Part shown: piece after piece, positions 1 to 6,203 of the stretch
Layout: each line of letters begins with the position of its first letter
Position numbering within the stretch: position 1 is the first letter of the stretch
Assembly (NCBI GenBank): GCA_023430625.1
Contig: JAEZAA010000319.1
Location: 1 to 13,997, forward strand
DNA length: 13,997 bases
Origin: Pseudomonadota bacterium
GTDB lineage: Bacteria > Pseudomonadota > Gammaproteobacteria > Pseudomonadales > Oleiphilaceae
Direction of reading: 5' to 3'
Program-made: the position numbers and the translations under genes
The notes under the pieces: model-generated
What the model was told of the DNA's origin: nothing
Database searches by the model: none
What the model saw: only the letters and a program-made list of their open reading frames with translations

Positions 1-794
1 GGGTGGACCGCATTCCCGAAGGGATTTCCAAGTTGATGGACAACGGCACCAACATGGCCGGCACCATCGAGAACCTGATGCATGCCGCCGAGCGGGTGGA
101 ATCGGCCCTGGAAGGGTTGAGCGAGGAGCGCCCGCCGGTGACCGTGGTGTTGCAGTCGGAATCTTGGCTGGGCCAGTTCCTGGTGCGCATGCAGGCGACG
201 CTGGTGGGATTGGCATTGGCGCTGACCCTGACGTTTTTCCTGCTGGTCAATGGCGACCGCCTGATCCATAACTTCGTCCGTCAGTTTCCCCGCAATCACC
301 GCCGGCGCATGATTCTGCGCCTGATTCGCGACTCCCAGCGGGAAATCGCCCGGTATCTGACGGTGATTACCCTCAGCAATCTGCTGGTGGGGCTGGTGAC
401 CCTGGTGATGGCCTGGTTGCTGGATCTGCCCAACCCCATGGTATGGGGCGTGCTGGCGGCGCTGTTGCGCTTCATCCCTTATCTGGGAGTGTTGGTGACG
501 GTGATTCTGCTGGGGGTGGTGTCGGCCGTGAGCCAGGACGAGCTCTGGCTGATGCTGGCCGCGCCGCTGGGCTATATCGGGCTGACCGCGATCGTGGGGG
601 TGTTCATCGAGCCTTTTGTGCATGGCTATCGGATGTCGATCAATCCGATTCTTATCTTTCTCGCGATCTTCTTCTGGGGGTGGCTGTGGGGGGCGATTGG
701 CGTGTTGCTGGCGGTGCCCTTGATGACGGTGATCCAGGTCATCCTGAAGCAGATCGGTCCTCTCAAGCCGCTCTATCGGGTGATTGCCCGCTAG
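1..794 (+). CDS. AI-2E/PerM family transporter, 5'-truncated by the window edge
   Basis: Integral inner-membrane protein of the AI-2E/PerM (former UPF0118) family. The reading frame is already open at the window edge, so the true start lies upstream; about 263 residues are visible, against roughly 350 for full-length members. After a soluble stretch there is a hydrophobic helix (around residues 62-82 of the visible part), a basic loop rich in Arg (95-115), then several closely spaced hydrophobic helices. Family hallmarks are the RFIPYLGVLV segment (about residues 155-164) and the C-terminal run with GYRMSINP followed by a Gly/Trp-rich helix and AVPLMTVIQVIL. Members have been linked to autoinducer-2 export, Na+/H+ antiport or general permease roles, and the substrate cannot be told from sequence. 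The gene converges on fpr with only 22 bp between the stop codons and no recognisable terminator hairpin. The family is secure; the function is not. Confidence 0.9.
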   Translation, partial: VDRIPEGISKLMDNGTNMAGTIENLMHAAERVESALEGLSEERPPVTVVLQSESWLGQFLVRMQATLVGLALALTLTFFLLVNGDRLIHNFVRQFPRNHRRRMILRLIRDSQREIARYLTVITLSNLLVGLVTLVMAWLLDLPNPMVWGVLAALLRFIPYLGVLVTVILLGVVSAVSQDELWLMLAAPLGYIGLTAIVGVFIEPFVHGYRMSINPILIFLAIFFWGWLWGAIGVLLAVPLMTVIQVILKQIGPLKPLYRVIAR

Positions 795-816
795 GCGGCT
801 TGAGAGATCGCAGGCC

Positions 817-1590
817 TTATTTCTCCACGAAGGCCCGCTCGATCACGTAATGCCCCTGGTCGCCGTGGCGCGCTTCCTGGAAGCCCTGAGCATCGAGCAG
901 CGCGGTCAGGTCCTTGAGCATGCTGGGGCTGCCGCAGAGCATGAAGCGGTCATGTTCCAGGTTGATGGGGGGCAGACCCACATCCGCATACAGCTTGCCG
1001 CTTTCCATCAGGTTGGTGAGGCGGCCCTGGTTGCGGAAGGGTTCACGGGTCACGGTGGGGTAGTAAACCAGCTTCTCCCGCACCTCTTCGCCCAGGAACT
1101 CGTTTTCCGGCAATTCCCGCGTAATGAAATCCTGATAGGCCAGTTCCGACACATAGCGCACGCCGTGGGTCAGGATCACCTTGTCGTATTGGGCGTAGGT
1201 TTCCGGGTCCTTGATGATGCTCATGAAGGGCGCCAGGCCAGTCCCGGTGCTCAGCAGGTACAGGTTACGCCCAGGCAGCAGGTGATCCAGCACCAGGGTG
1301 CCGGTGGGCTTGCGGCTCAGGATGATCTCGTCGCCCTGCTGGATCTGCTGCAGGCGGGAGGTCAGGGGGCCGTCCGGCACCTTGATGCTGAAGAATTCCA
1401 GTTCTTCCTCGTAGTTGGCGCTGGCGATGCTGTAGGCGCGCATCAGGGGACGGCCCTCGACTTCCAGGCCGATCATGATGAAGTGGCCGTTCTTGAAGCG
1501 GAACGCGGGGTCGCGGCTGGTCTTGAAACTGAAGAGGGTGTCGTTCCAGTGATGAACACTCAGGACACGTTCCCGGCAAAAGCTCGACAT
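817..1590 (-). CDS. fpr: Ferredoxin/flavodoxin--NADP+ reductase (FPR)
   Basis: FAD enzyme that exchanges electrons between NADPH and ferredoxin or flavodoxin in the cytoplasm; in pseudomonads it supports Fe-S repair and oxidative-stress defence. The 257-residue length matches the bacterial FPR type of Azotobacter and Pseudomonas. Visible motifs are the FAD-binding RAYS (51-54), the NADP-binding GTGLAPF (116-122), LCGSPSML (218-225) for the nicotinamide side, and a C-terminus ending AFVEK, where the residue stacking on the flavin is not the Tyr of plant enzymes. The ATG at 1590 has an AGAGGGA ribosome-binding site 8-9 nt upstream. It is divergent from the LysR gene at 1710, the arrangement known for fpr and finR in Pseudomonas, which implies FinR-type activation. 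A sigma70-like promoter faces it at 1643-1670. Identification is strong; the electron partner is inferred. Confidence 0.95.
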   Translation of the reverse strand: MSSFCRERVLSVHHWNDTLFSFKTSRDPAFRFKNGHFIMIGLEVEGRPLMRAYSIASANYEEELEFFSIKVPDGPLTSRLQQIQQGDEIILSRKPTGTLVLDHLLPGRNLYLLSTGTGLAPFMSIIKDPETYAQYDKVILTHGVRYVSELAYQDFITRELPENEFLGEEVREKLVYYPTVTREPFRNQGRLTNLMESGKLYADVGLPPINLEHDRFMLCGSPSMLKDLTALLDAQGFQEARHGDQGHYVIERAFVEK

Positions 1591-1642
1591 GGTGCATTCC
1601 CTCTAAGATGTGAATAAAAAACGGACGAAATTGATTGCGGCT

Positions 1643-1670
1643 AATATAAGGTCTGCTACGCTATCGGCAA
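1643..1670 (-). promoter_or_regulatory. Candidate sigma70 promoter of fpr
   Basis: Read on the minus strand, a -35 TTGCCG (1665-1670) and a -10 TATATT (1643-1648, five of six consensus bases) are separated by 16 bp. Transcription would start near 1636, leaving a leader of about 45 nt. The palindrome at 1681-1690 would then be centred near -50, the usual activating position for a LysR protein. The assignment is by eye only. Confidence 0.5.
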
Positions 1671-1676
1671 AACGAG

Positions 1677-1694
1677 TTATTTTGATCAAACTAA
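1677..1694. promoter_or_regulatory. Candidate LysR (FinR-like) operator: 18-bp imperfect palindrome
   Basis: TTA-T-TTTGATCAAA-C-TAA: the central ten bases (1681-1690) form a perfect palindrome and the outer TTA/TAA arms also match. It sits just upstream of the candidate fpr -35 box, in the shared fpr/finR regulatory region, and is the best candidate activation site for the divergent LysR regulator. The dyad is seen directly; the binding protein is inferred. Confidence 0.45.
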
Positions 1695-1700
1695 TCGGTT

Positions 1701-1710
1701 TTATCGATAA
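1701..1710. promoter_or_regulatory. Second 10-bp palindrome overlapping the finR start codon
   Basis: TTATCGATAA is a perfect palindrome whose last base is the A of the finR ATG. Its centre lies exactly 20 bp (about two helical turns) from the centre of the 1681-1690 palindrome, so both could be met on one DNA face by a LysR tetramer. Occupation here would block finR expression, which fits the negative autoregulation common among LysR proteins. This is inference from position only. Confidence 0.35.
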
Positions 1711-2588
1711 TGAAATACAGCCTACGGCAGCTGGAAATCTTCCTGGCGGCCGCTCACTACGAGAACATCACTCGCGCGGCGGCTAGTCTGGCCATGTCGC
1801 AGTCGGCGGCCAGCAGCGCACTCAAGGAGCTGGAGCAGCAATTCGACATCCAGTTGTTCGATCGTGTTGGCAAACGCCTGCAACTTAACGAGCTGGGACG
1901 GATCCTGCGGCCGAAGGCTGAAGCCCTGATCGAACAGGCGCGGGAGCTGGAACGCGCGCTGGGTCGGCACTCGGACCTGGGCCAGGTCAAGGTGGGAGCG
2001 ACCCTGACCATCGGCAACTACCTGGCGGTGGGGCTCATGGCGCAGTACATGCAGGAGCAGGGGGGCGCCAAGGTGGCGCTGGAGGTGGCCAACACCGCGA
2101 CCATTGCCCATAAGGTGCTGAACTTTGAGTTGGACGTGGGGCTGATCGAGGGCGAGCTGCAACAGCCGGACCTGGAGGTCATTCCCTGGCGCGAGGATGA
2201 GCTGGTGGTGTTCTGCGCGCCAACCCATGAACTGGCGGGGCGGCCCTGGCTGGACGACCGCGATCTGGTGAGCGCTACCTGGATCATGCGCGAGCCGGGA
2301 TCGGGAACCCGCCAGACGGGCGAGCGCGCGCTCCATGGGCTGCTGCCACAGCTGAATATTCTCCTGGAGTTACAGCACACAGAAGCTATCAAGCGTGCGG
2401 TGGAAGCGGGGCTGGGTATTGGCTGCCTGTCGCGGGTGACATTAGAGGATGCCTTCCGCCGTGGCAGCCTGGTGCCCTTGCCGGTGCCGCACCGGGATTT
2501 TCGCCGCCACTTCTACTTCATCATGCATCGGCAAAAATACCGGAGCGCCGGGATCGAGCGCTGGCTGGAGCTGTGTCGGCAGGTTTAA
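1710..2588 (+). CDS. finR: LysR-family transcriptional regulator, FinR-like
   Basis: LysR-type DNA-binding regulator of 292 residues, a normal length. The N-terminal winged helix-turn-helix is clear: LRQLEIFLAAAHYENITRAA, then the recognition helix around SQSAASSALKELEQQF (30-45) and LFDRVGKRLQLNELG. The remaining two-thirds is the periplasmic-binding-protein-like effector domain (about 93-290). Being divergent from fpr, it most likely corresponds to FinR, the activator of fpr in Pseudomonas putida; paralogues of CysB/CbbR type cannot be excluded from the helix-turn-helix alone. The start at 1710 fits the family (MKYSLRQLE), yet no Shine-Dalgarno sequence precedes it: the upstream bases are the AT-rich palindrome TTATCGATAA. 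Translation may be weak, leaderless or autoregulated. The 3' end overlaps the convergent hydrolase gene by 68 bp. Confidence 0.85.
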   Translation: MKYSLRQLEIFLAAAHYENITRAAASLAMSQSAASSALKELEQQFDIQLFDRVGKRLQLNELGRILRPKAEALIEQARELERALGRHSDLGQVKVGATLTIGNYLAVGLMAQYMQEQGGAKVALEVANTATIAHKVLNFELDVGLIEGELQQPDLEVIPWREDELVVFCAPTHELAGRPWLDDRDLVSATWIMREPGSGTRQTGERALHGLLPQLNILLELQHTEAIKRAVEAGLGIGCLSRVTLEDAFRRGSLVPLPVPHRDFRRHFYFIMHRQKYRSAGIERWLELCRQV

Positions 2589-3876
2589 CGCTGGCCCTGG
2601 CTGGTGTCCTTGCAGGCGATCGATCGGGGCGGGCGCCGGCGAAATACTGATACAGGCGGGGCTGCTCCGGAATGCCGGCTTCCGCCGGTGGGTATGGATT
2701 GGCAACGCTGTCGGGTGCTTTCAGGTGATCATGGATCGCCTGTAGGTGATGGGCGTTGAAAAAATGCCCCCAGGTCTCCTTGGCGAGATAAAGTGGCCCC
2801 GCCAGATTCAGTTTGGGCGGCGTGCGATGGCGCAGGGGCGAGAGGATGCCCAGGCGCGCCACTAGATCCTTTTCATTGGCGAAATTTTCCATAAAGGGCA
2901 AGCCCTCGTGCCCCTCGACCAACTCCGGCGCCAAGTAGCTCATCTGGTCGGCGCAGTTGGCGAACAGGTAGAACTCCAGCTTCTTCATTTGTGCCAGCAA
3001 CTGGCTTTTCTTCTCCTGGCGCGAGCACTGCCCGGCTTGCGGCAGCATGCACCGATAGGCCAGGCGTGCCAGTGCCGCTTCGCTGGCGTCGCGGCCGACC
3101 GCTGCTGTTTCCGTCTCCGCCTCGGCCAGGCGCAAGGCTCCCGTCACGGCGCGCAGCACATTGGCGGCGATGATGGTGCCCTGAGAGTGGGCGATGACCA
3201 CCAGGCGCTTGACCCGGTCTTCCTGCAAGGTGCTGAGGATGGCGCGGGTGGCGGTGCAGGTGGGTGCGGTCATGGTGGCCAGGTCATTGAGGTCGGGGTC
3301 GAGCTTGACCCGCTTGTCGAGGGCGCACTCGATCAGATCCAGCAGCAAGGAATTGGTGGCGTTGTAAATCCCGGTGATGGGGCGGTGAAACATCTCGCTG
3401 AGCAGTTCCGTGTTCCTTTTGGCCACCGCGGGCGTGGTGGCCACGCCGTTGATGAAAAACCAGCGCTCGTCCGGGAACGAGGTGACGGACTGGAACGGGT
3501 CGGGCTGCTGGAAATAACAGCTAGCTCGCCAGAACAGGCGCTGTACGGGCACGGGCAACAGGGCGCGGGCCAGTCGGCCGGGGCCATGGCTGAAGGCGGG
3601 CACGCTGATGGACATCAGGTAATGCAGGCTCTGTACGGGACGCCAGACATCGAGCACGCCCAGTTCGGACGAGCGCCGGTAAGGCGGCAGCCAAGTGCGG
3701 GCGGGTCCGAAAATGGATTGGATATAGGCTGGCGGCTCGAGCTTGAGAGCCGCCACCAGCACCTCGAAGAGGTCGCGGAGGTGGTCGGCCTCAAAGGGGC
3801 CGAGGCGCGTCAGGGGAATGCGGCCAGTGCGCTGGCCGTCATTGTCTGGAGAGCTGGCGGAGGGTTCGGCAGTCAT
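2521..3876 (-). CDS. Putative serine hydrolase with alpha/beta-hydrolase (lipase-like) fold, orphan family
   Basis: Uncharacterised protein of about 451 residues from the ATG at 3876; a second in-frame ATG at 3891 is possible but has no ribosome-binding site, while 3876 has GAGAA 6-7 nt upstream. No signal peptide or clear membrane helix, so probably cytoplasmic. A lipase-like core is visible: strand and oxyanion region WFFINGV (139-145), nucleophile elbow RLVVIAHSQGTIIA with Ser231 (AHSQG instead of the usual GHSxG), a plausible acid at Asp337 in ENFANEKDLVARLG, and a plausible catalytic His among GHFFNAHH (371-377). This order and spacing fit an esterase or lipase; the substrate is unknown. 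The last 50 or so residues are a low-complexity Pro/Ala/Arg tail, part of it encoded opposite the finR 3' end. It follows the chaB-like gene by 38 bp and may share its transcript. The fold is moderately sure, the function open. Confidence 0.7.
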   Translation of the reverse strand: MTAEPSASSPDNDGQRTGRIPLTRLGPFEADHLRDLFEVLVAALKLEPPAYIQSIFGPARTWLPPYRRSSELGVLDVWRPVQSLHYLMSISVPAFSHGPGRLARALLPVPVQRLFWRASCYFQQPDPFQSVTSFPDERWFFINGVATTPAVAKRNTELLSEMFHRPITGIYNATNSLLLDLIECALDKRVKLDPDLNDLATMTAPTCTATRAILSTLQEDRVKRLVVIAHSQGTIIAANVLRAVTGALRLAEAETETAAVGRDASEAALARLAYRCMLPQAGQCSRQEKKSQLLAQMKKLEFYLFANCADQMSYLAPELVEGHEGLPFMENFANEKDLVARLGILSPLRHRTPPKLNLAGPLYLAKETWGHFFNAHHLQAIHDHLKAPDSVANPYPPAEAGIPEQPRLYQYFAGARPDRSPARTPARASVKPADTAPASARSRRSGIFADA

Positions 3877-3914
3877 TGTAGGTTCTCGCATCGAGGCGAC
3901 GTGCCATGCAGGTG

Positions 3915-4109
3915 CTAATGCTTGCGCGTCCTGCGCTCTTTTTCCCCCGCCATCTTGGCGGCATGATGGGCCACCGCGAACGCCTTGCTCTCGTCGTGAT
4001 CGTACTGCTCATAGGCATTGTTGAAGGCTTCGAGAAAGGCTTTCTTCTGGTGATGGTCGTACTGATCCACCTGACTTGTGGGCAGGTCGGAAATCTTGCT
4101 GTAGGGCAT
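3915..4109 (-). CDS. ChaB-family small protein
   Basis: 64-residue soluble protein resembling the ChaB family, named for a gene next to the chaA Ca2+/Na+:H+ antiporter in E. coli and often called a cation-transport regulator, though its molecular role is not established. The family pattern is visible: MPYSKISDLP at the N-terminus, AFLEAFNNAYEQY (about 24-36) and ESKAFAVAHHAA (about 39-50), ending in a basic tail. The start at 4109 has GGGAGA about 8 nt upstream. The frame stays open further upstream (to 4169), but the added residues are basic and unlike the family, and the MRM start at 4115 would sit on top of the ribosome-binding site. No chaA is in the window; neighbours are an ABC exporter upstream and a serine hydrolase 38 bp downstream on the same strand. 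Confidence 0.75.
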   Translation of the reverse strand: MPYSKISDLPTSQVDQYDHHQKKAFLEAFNNAYEQYDHDESKAFAVAHHAAKMAGEKERRTRKH

Positions 4110-4210
4110 CCTCATTCTCCCGCGCGAATCGCTCTTCAGCCTGCGCTGCCGCAGAACCTCCATCTGCATATGCTAGGCTGGCGGCGGCCTGCTGACGACC
4201 GGGCGGAGCC

Positions 4211-6007
4211 TTAGGTGCCAGCCTCCTCGCCGCCCGTCTGCACCTGCCACTGGGACCAATAGAGCCCTCGCCGTGCCAGCAGCTCTGCGTGACGCCCCTG
4301 TTCCACCAAACGTCCCTGGTCCAGCACCAGAATGTTGTCCGCGTGCACGATGGTGGAGAGCCGGTGGGCAATCATGATCACCGTGCGGTTGTGGGCGATG
4401 CGCTTGAGCGAGCGCTGAATGGCGGCTTCCGTCTCGTTGTCGACGGCGCTGGTGGCTTCGTCCAGCACCAGAATGGGCGGATCCTTCAGCAGCGCCCGGG
4501 CCAGGGACAGGCGCTGGCGCTGGCCGCCGGAGAGCTTGACGCCGCGTTCGCCCACCGGGGTGTGCAAGCCCTGCGGCAGCCGCTCGATAAACTCCCAGGC
4601 TTCGGCGGTGCGGGCGGCGGCAATGATCTCGGCATCGTCCGCCTCGGGCCGACCATAAGCAATGTTGTCGCGGATGCTGCCTTCGAACAGGAACACGTCC
4701 TGGCTGACCAGGCCAATGGCACCGCGTAGCTCCGCCAGTGGCAACTGCTCAATGGGAATGCCGTCGATCAGCAAGCGGCCTTGGGCAGGTCGATAGAACC
4801 GCAGCAGCAACTTGATCAGCGTCGATTTGCCCGAGCCCGTGGCACCCACCAGCGCCAAGGTGGTGCCCGCCGGAATGGTCAGGCTGACATCCTCAATCCC
4901 ACCGCCTCCGCTGCCATAGCGGAAACCCACTTGCTCCAGCACCACCTCGCCACGCACTGGACGGGGCAGGCGCGTTTGTCCGTCGTCGCGAACGTCGACC
5001 GGCGTGGCGATCAGATCCAGCAGGCGTCGGGTGCTGGCCATGGCCCGCTCGAACAGGTCGATGGTCTGGGCCAGGTTGGTCAGCGGCCAGAGCAGGCGTT
5101 GGGTCAGGAACACCAGTACGCCGTAGGCGCCCACGTTGAGGGTGCCGTCCAGTGCCTGCAGACCGCCCACGATAAAGGTCATGATAAAGCCGGCCAGGAT
5201 CGCCATGCGGATCACCGGGATGAAGGCGGAGCTGACCGCAATGGCCCGCTGGTTGGCCGTGACATAGTCTTCGCTGGCACGCCGCAGCCGCTCGGATTCA
5301 CGGGCCTCCGCCGTAAAGCTCTTGATGGTGGCGATGCCGCCGATGTTGTTGGCGAGGCGGCTGGCCAGCGCGCCCACTTTCTCCCGCACGTCGCTGTAGA
5401 GCGGTGCGGCGCGGCGCTGGAAGAAAAAGGCGCCCCAGACGATCAGCGGCATGGGCGTGAAGGCGAGCAGCGCGATCAGGGGCGAGAGCACCAGGAATAC
5501 GCCGCCCACTGCCACCACTGTGACCAGAACCTGGATGAGGTTGTTGGCACCGCCGTCGAGAAAGCGTTCCAGTTGGTTCACATCATCGTTCAGGGTCGCC
5601 ACCAGCTGGCCGGAGCTGCGTGATTCGAAAAAGCTCATGTCCAGTTGCTGCACATGGTCGTAGGCATCCTGGCGCAGGTCCGCCTGCAAACGCTGGCCCA
5701 GGTTGCGCCACAGGATCAGGTGCAGGTACTCGAACAGGGATTCGCCCACCCAGATGAACAGCGTCAAACCCGCCAGCGCCAGAATTTGCGATTGCGGCGC
5801 GGTGAAACCCAAGGCGGCGACAAAGCTCTCCTGGCGGTTGACGATGACGTCGATGGCAATGCCGATCAGGATTTCCGGGGCGATGTCGAACAGCTTGTTG
5901 ATGATTGAGCAGAGGCTGGCCAGGACGACACGGGTGCGATAACCGCGGGCATAGCGCAGCAGGCGCACCAGGGCCTGCCAGCTGCTGGAGGACGGGGAGA
6001 CGGACAT
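4211..6007 (-). CDS. ABC exporter half-transporter (fused membrane and ATPase domains)
   Basis: 598-residue type IV ABC exporter subunit expected to act as a homodimer in the inner membrane. The N-terminal transmembrane domain (about 25-310) has about six hydrophobic helices with the usual intracellular-loop motif SFFESRSSGQLVATLNDDV (125-143). The nucleotide-binding domain (about 350-590) is complete: Walker A GATGSGKST (388-396), Q-loop Gln436, TPVGERG (483-489), signature LSGGQ (492-496), Walker B ILVLDEA with Asp516-Glu517, D-loop SAVD and switch His548. All catalytic residues are present, so it should be active. The substrate cannot be called; relatives move lipids, drugs or peptides, and names like MsbA or MdlB would over-interpret. 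The ATG at 6007 has a weak GCGAG ribosome-binding site. It is divergent from the DUF748 gene and lies 101 bp upstream of the chaB-like start, on the same strand. Confidence 0.92.
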   Translation of the reverse strand: MSVSPSSSSWQALVRLLRYARGYRTRVVLASLCSIINKLFDIAPEILIGIAIDVIVNRQESFVAALGFTAPQSQILALAGLTLFIWVGESLFEYLHLILWRNLGQRLQADLRQDAYDHVQQLDMSFFESRSSGQLVATLNDDVNQLERFLDGGANNLIQVLVTVVAVGGVFLVLSPLIALLAFTPMPLIVWGAFFFQRRAAPLYSDVREKVGALASRLANNIGGIATIKSFTAEARESERLRRASEDYVTANQRAIAVSSAFIPVIRMAILAGFIMTFIVGGLQALDGTLNVGAYGVLVFLTQRLLWPLTNLAQTIDLFERAMASTRRLLDLIATPVDVRDDGQTRLPRPVRGEVVLEQVGFRYGSGGGGIEDVSLTIPAGTTLALVGATGSGKSTLIKLLLRFYRPAQGRLLIDGIPIEQLPLAELRGAIGLVSQDVFLFEGSIRDNIAYGRPEADDAEIIAAARTAEAWEFIERLPQGLHTPVGERGVKLSGGQRQRLSLARALLKDPPILVLDEATSAVDNETEAAIQRSLKRIAHNRTVIMIAHRLSTIVHADNILVLDQGRLVEQGRHAELLARRGLYWSQWQVQTGGEEAGT

Positions 6008-6042
6008 AAAAACTCGCTTGGGGCTGGAAAAACCGGGCGCCC

Positions 6043-6070
6043 AGCGTAGGCGATTGGGCTAAAAAAGCAA
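6043..6070 (-). promoter_or_regulatory. Candidate promoter for the ABC exporter gene
   Basis: On the minus strand, TTGCTT (6065-6070) and TACGCT (6043-6048) are separated by 16 bp, placing a start site near 6036 and a short leader before the ATG at 6007. The dyad GGGCGCCC (6035-6042) would lie at the start site and the dyad AAGCGC-TG-GCGCTT (6070-6083) just behind the -35 box. The -10 match is weak (three of six bases). Confidence 0.3.
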
Positions 6071-6109
6071 AGCGCTGGCGCTTCGGCGAGAGAAGTCCGC
6101 ACGGGTGCG
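6070..6109. other. Dyad-rich stretch in the ABC/DUF748 divergent region
   Basis: The 196-bp gap between the two divergent starts holds two short perfect dyads: AAGCGC-TG-GCGCTT (6070-6083) and CGCAC-GG-GTGCG (6098-6109). They could be operator sites for a regulator acting on both genes or transcript hairpins. For the rightward gene, TATGAT (6147-6152) is the best -10-like hexamer, but it has no properly spaced -35 box. Confidence 0.3.
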
Positions 6110-6203
6110 ACCTCATCCTTGGTTCGGCGGCCGATCCGGTGCTCATTATGATTAAGCAATAAAGACACCATTACTCTTCGAACGCCCCCACCCGGAGCCT
6201 GGT

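Noticed and set aside
784..1617. Plus-strand open frame of 277 codons opposite fpr
   Set aside because: The fpr frame carries FAD and NADP motifs; the opposite frame is compositionally odd with no recognisable domain.
1681..1690. TTTGATCAAA as an FNR/ANR box for anaerobic control
   Set aside because: FNR-type sites need TTGAT and ATCAA halves separated by four bases; here the halves overlap, so only a LysR-type or other dyad reading remains.
2908..3918. Plus-strand open frame of 336 codons opposite the hydrolase gene
   Set aside because: The translation is Gly/Gln/Val/Ala-rich without motifs, while the minus strand shows a coherent Ser-Asp-His hydrolase.
4110..4169. Longer N-terminus for the ChaB-like protein starting at 4169
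   Set aside because: The added 20 residues are basic and absent from the family pattern, and a good ribosome-binding site (GGGAGA) is spaced correctly only for the ATG at 4109.
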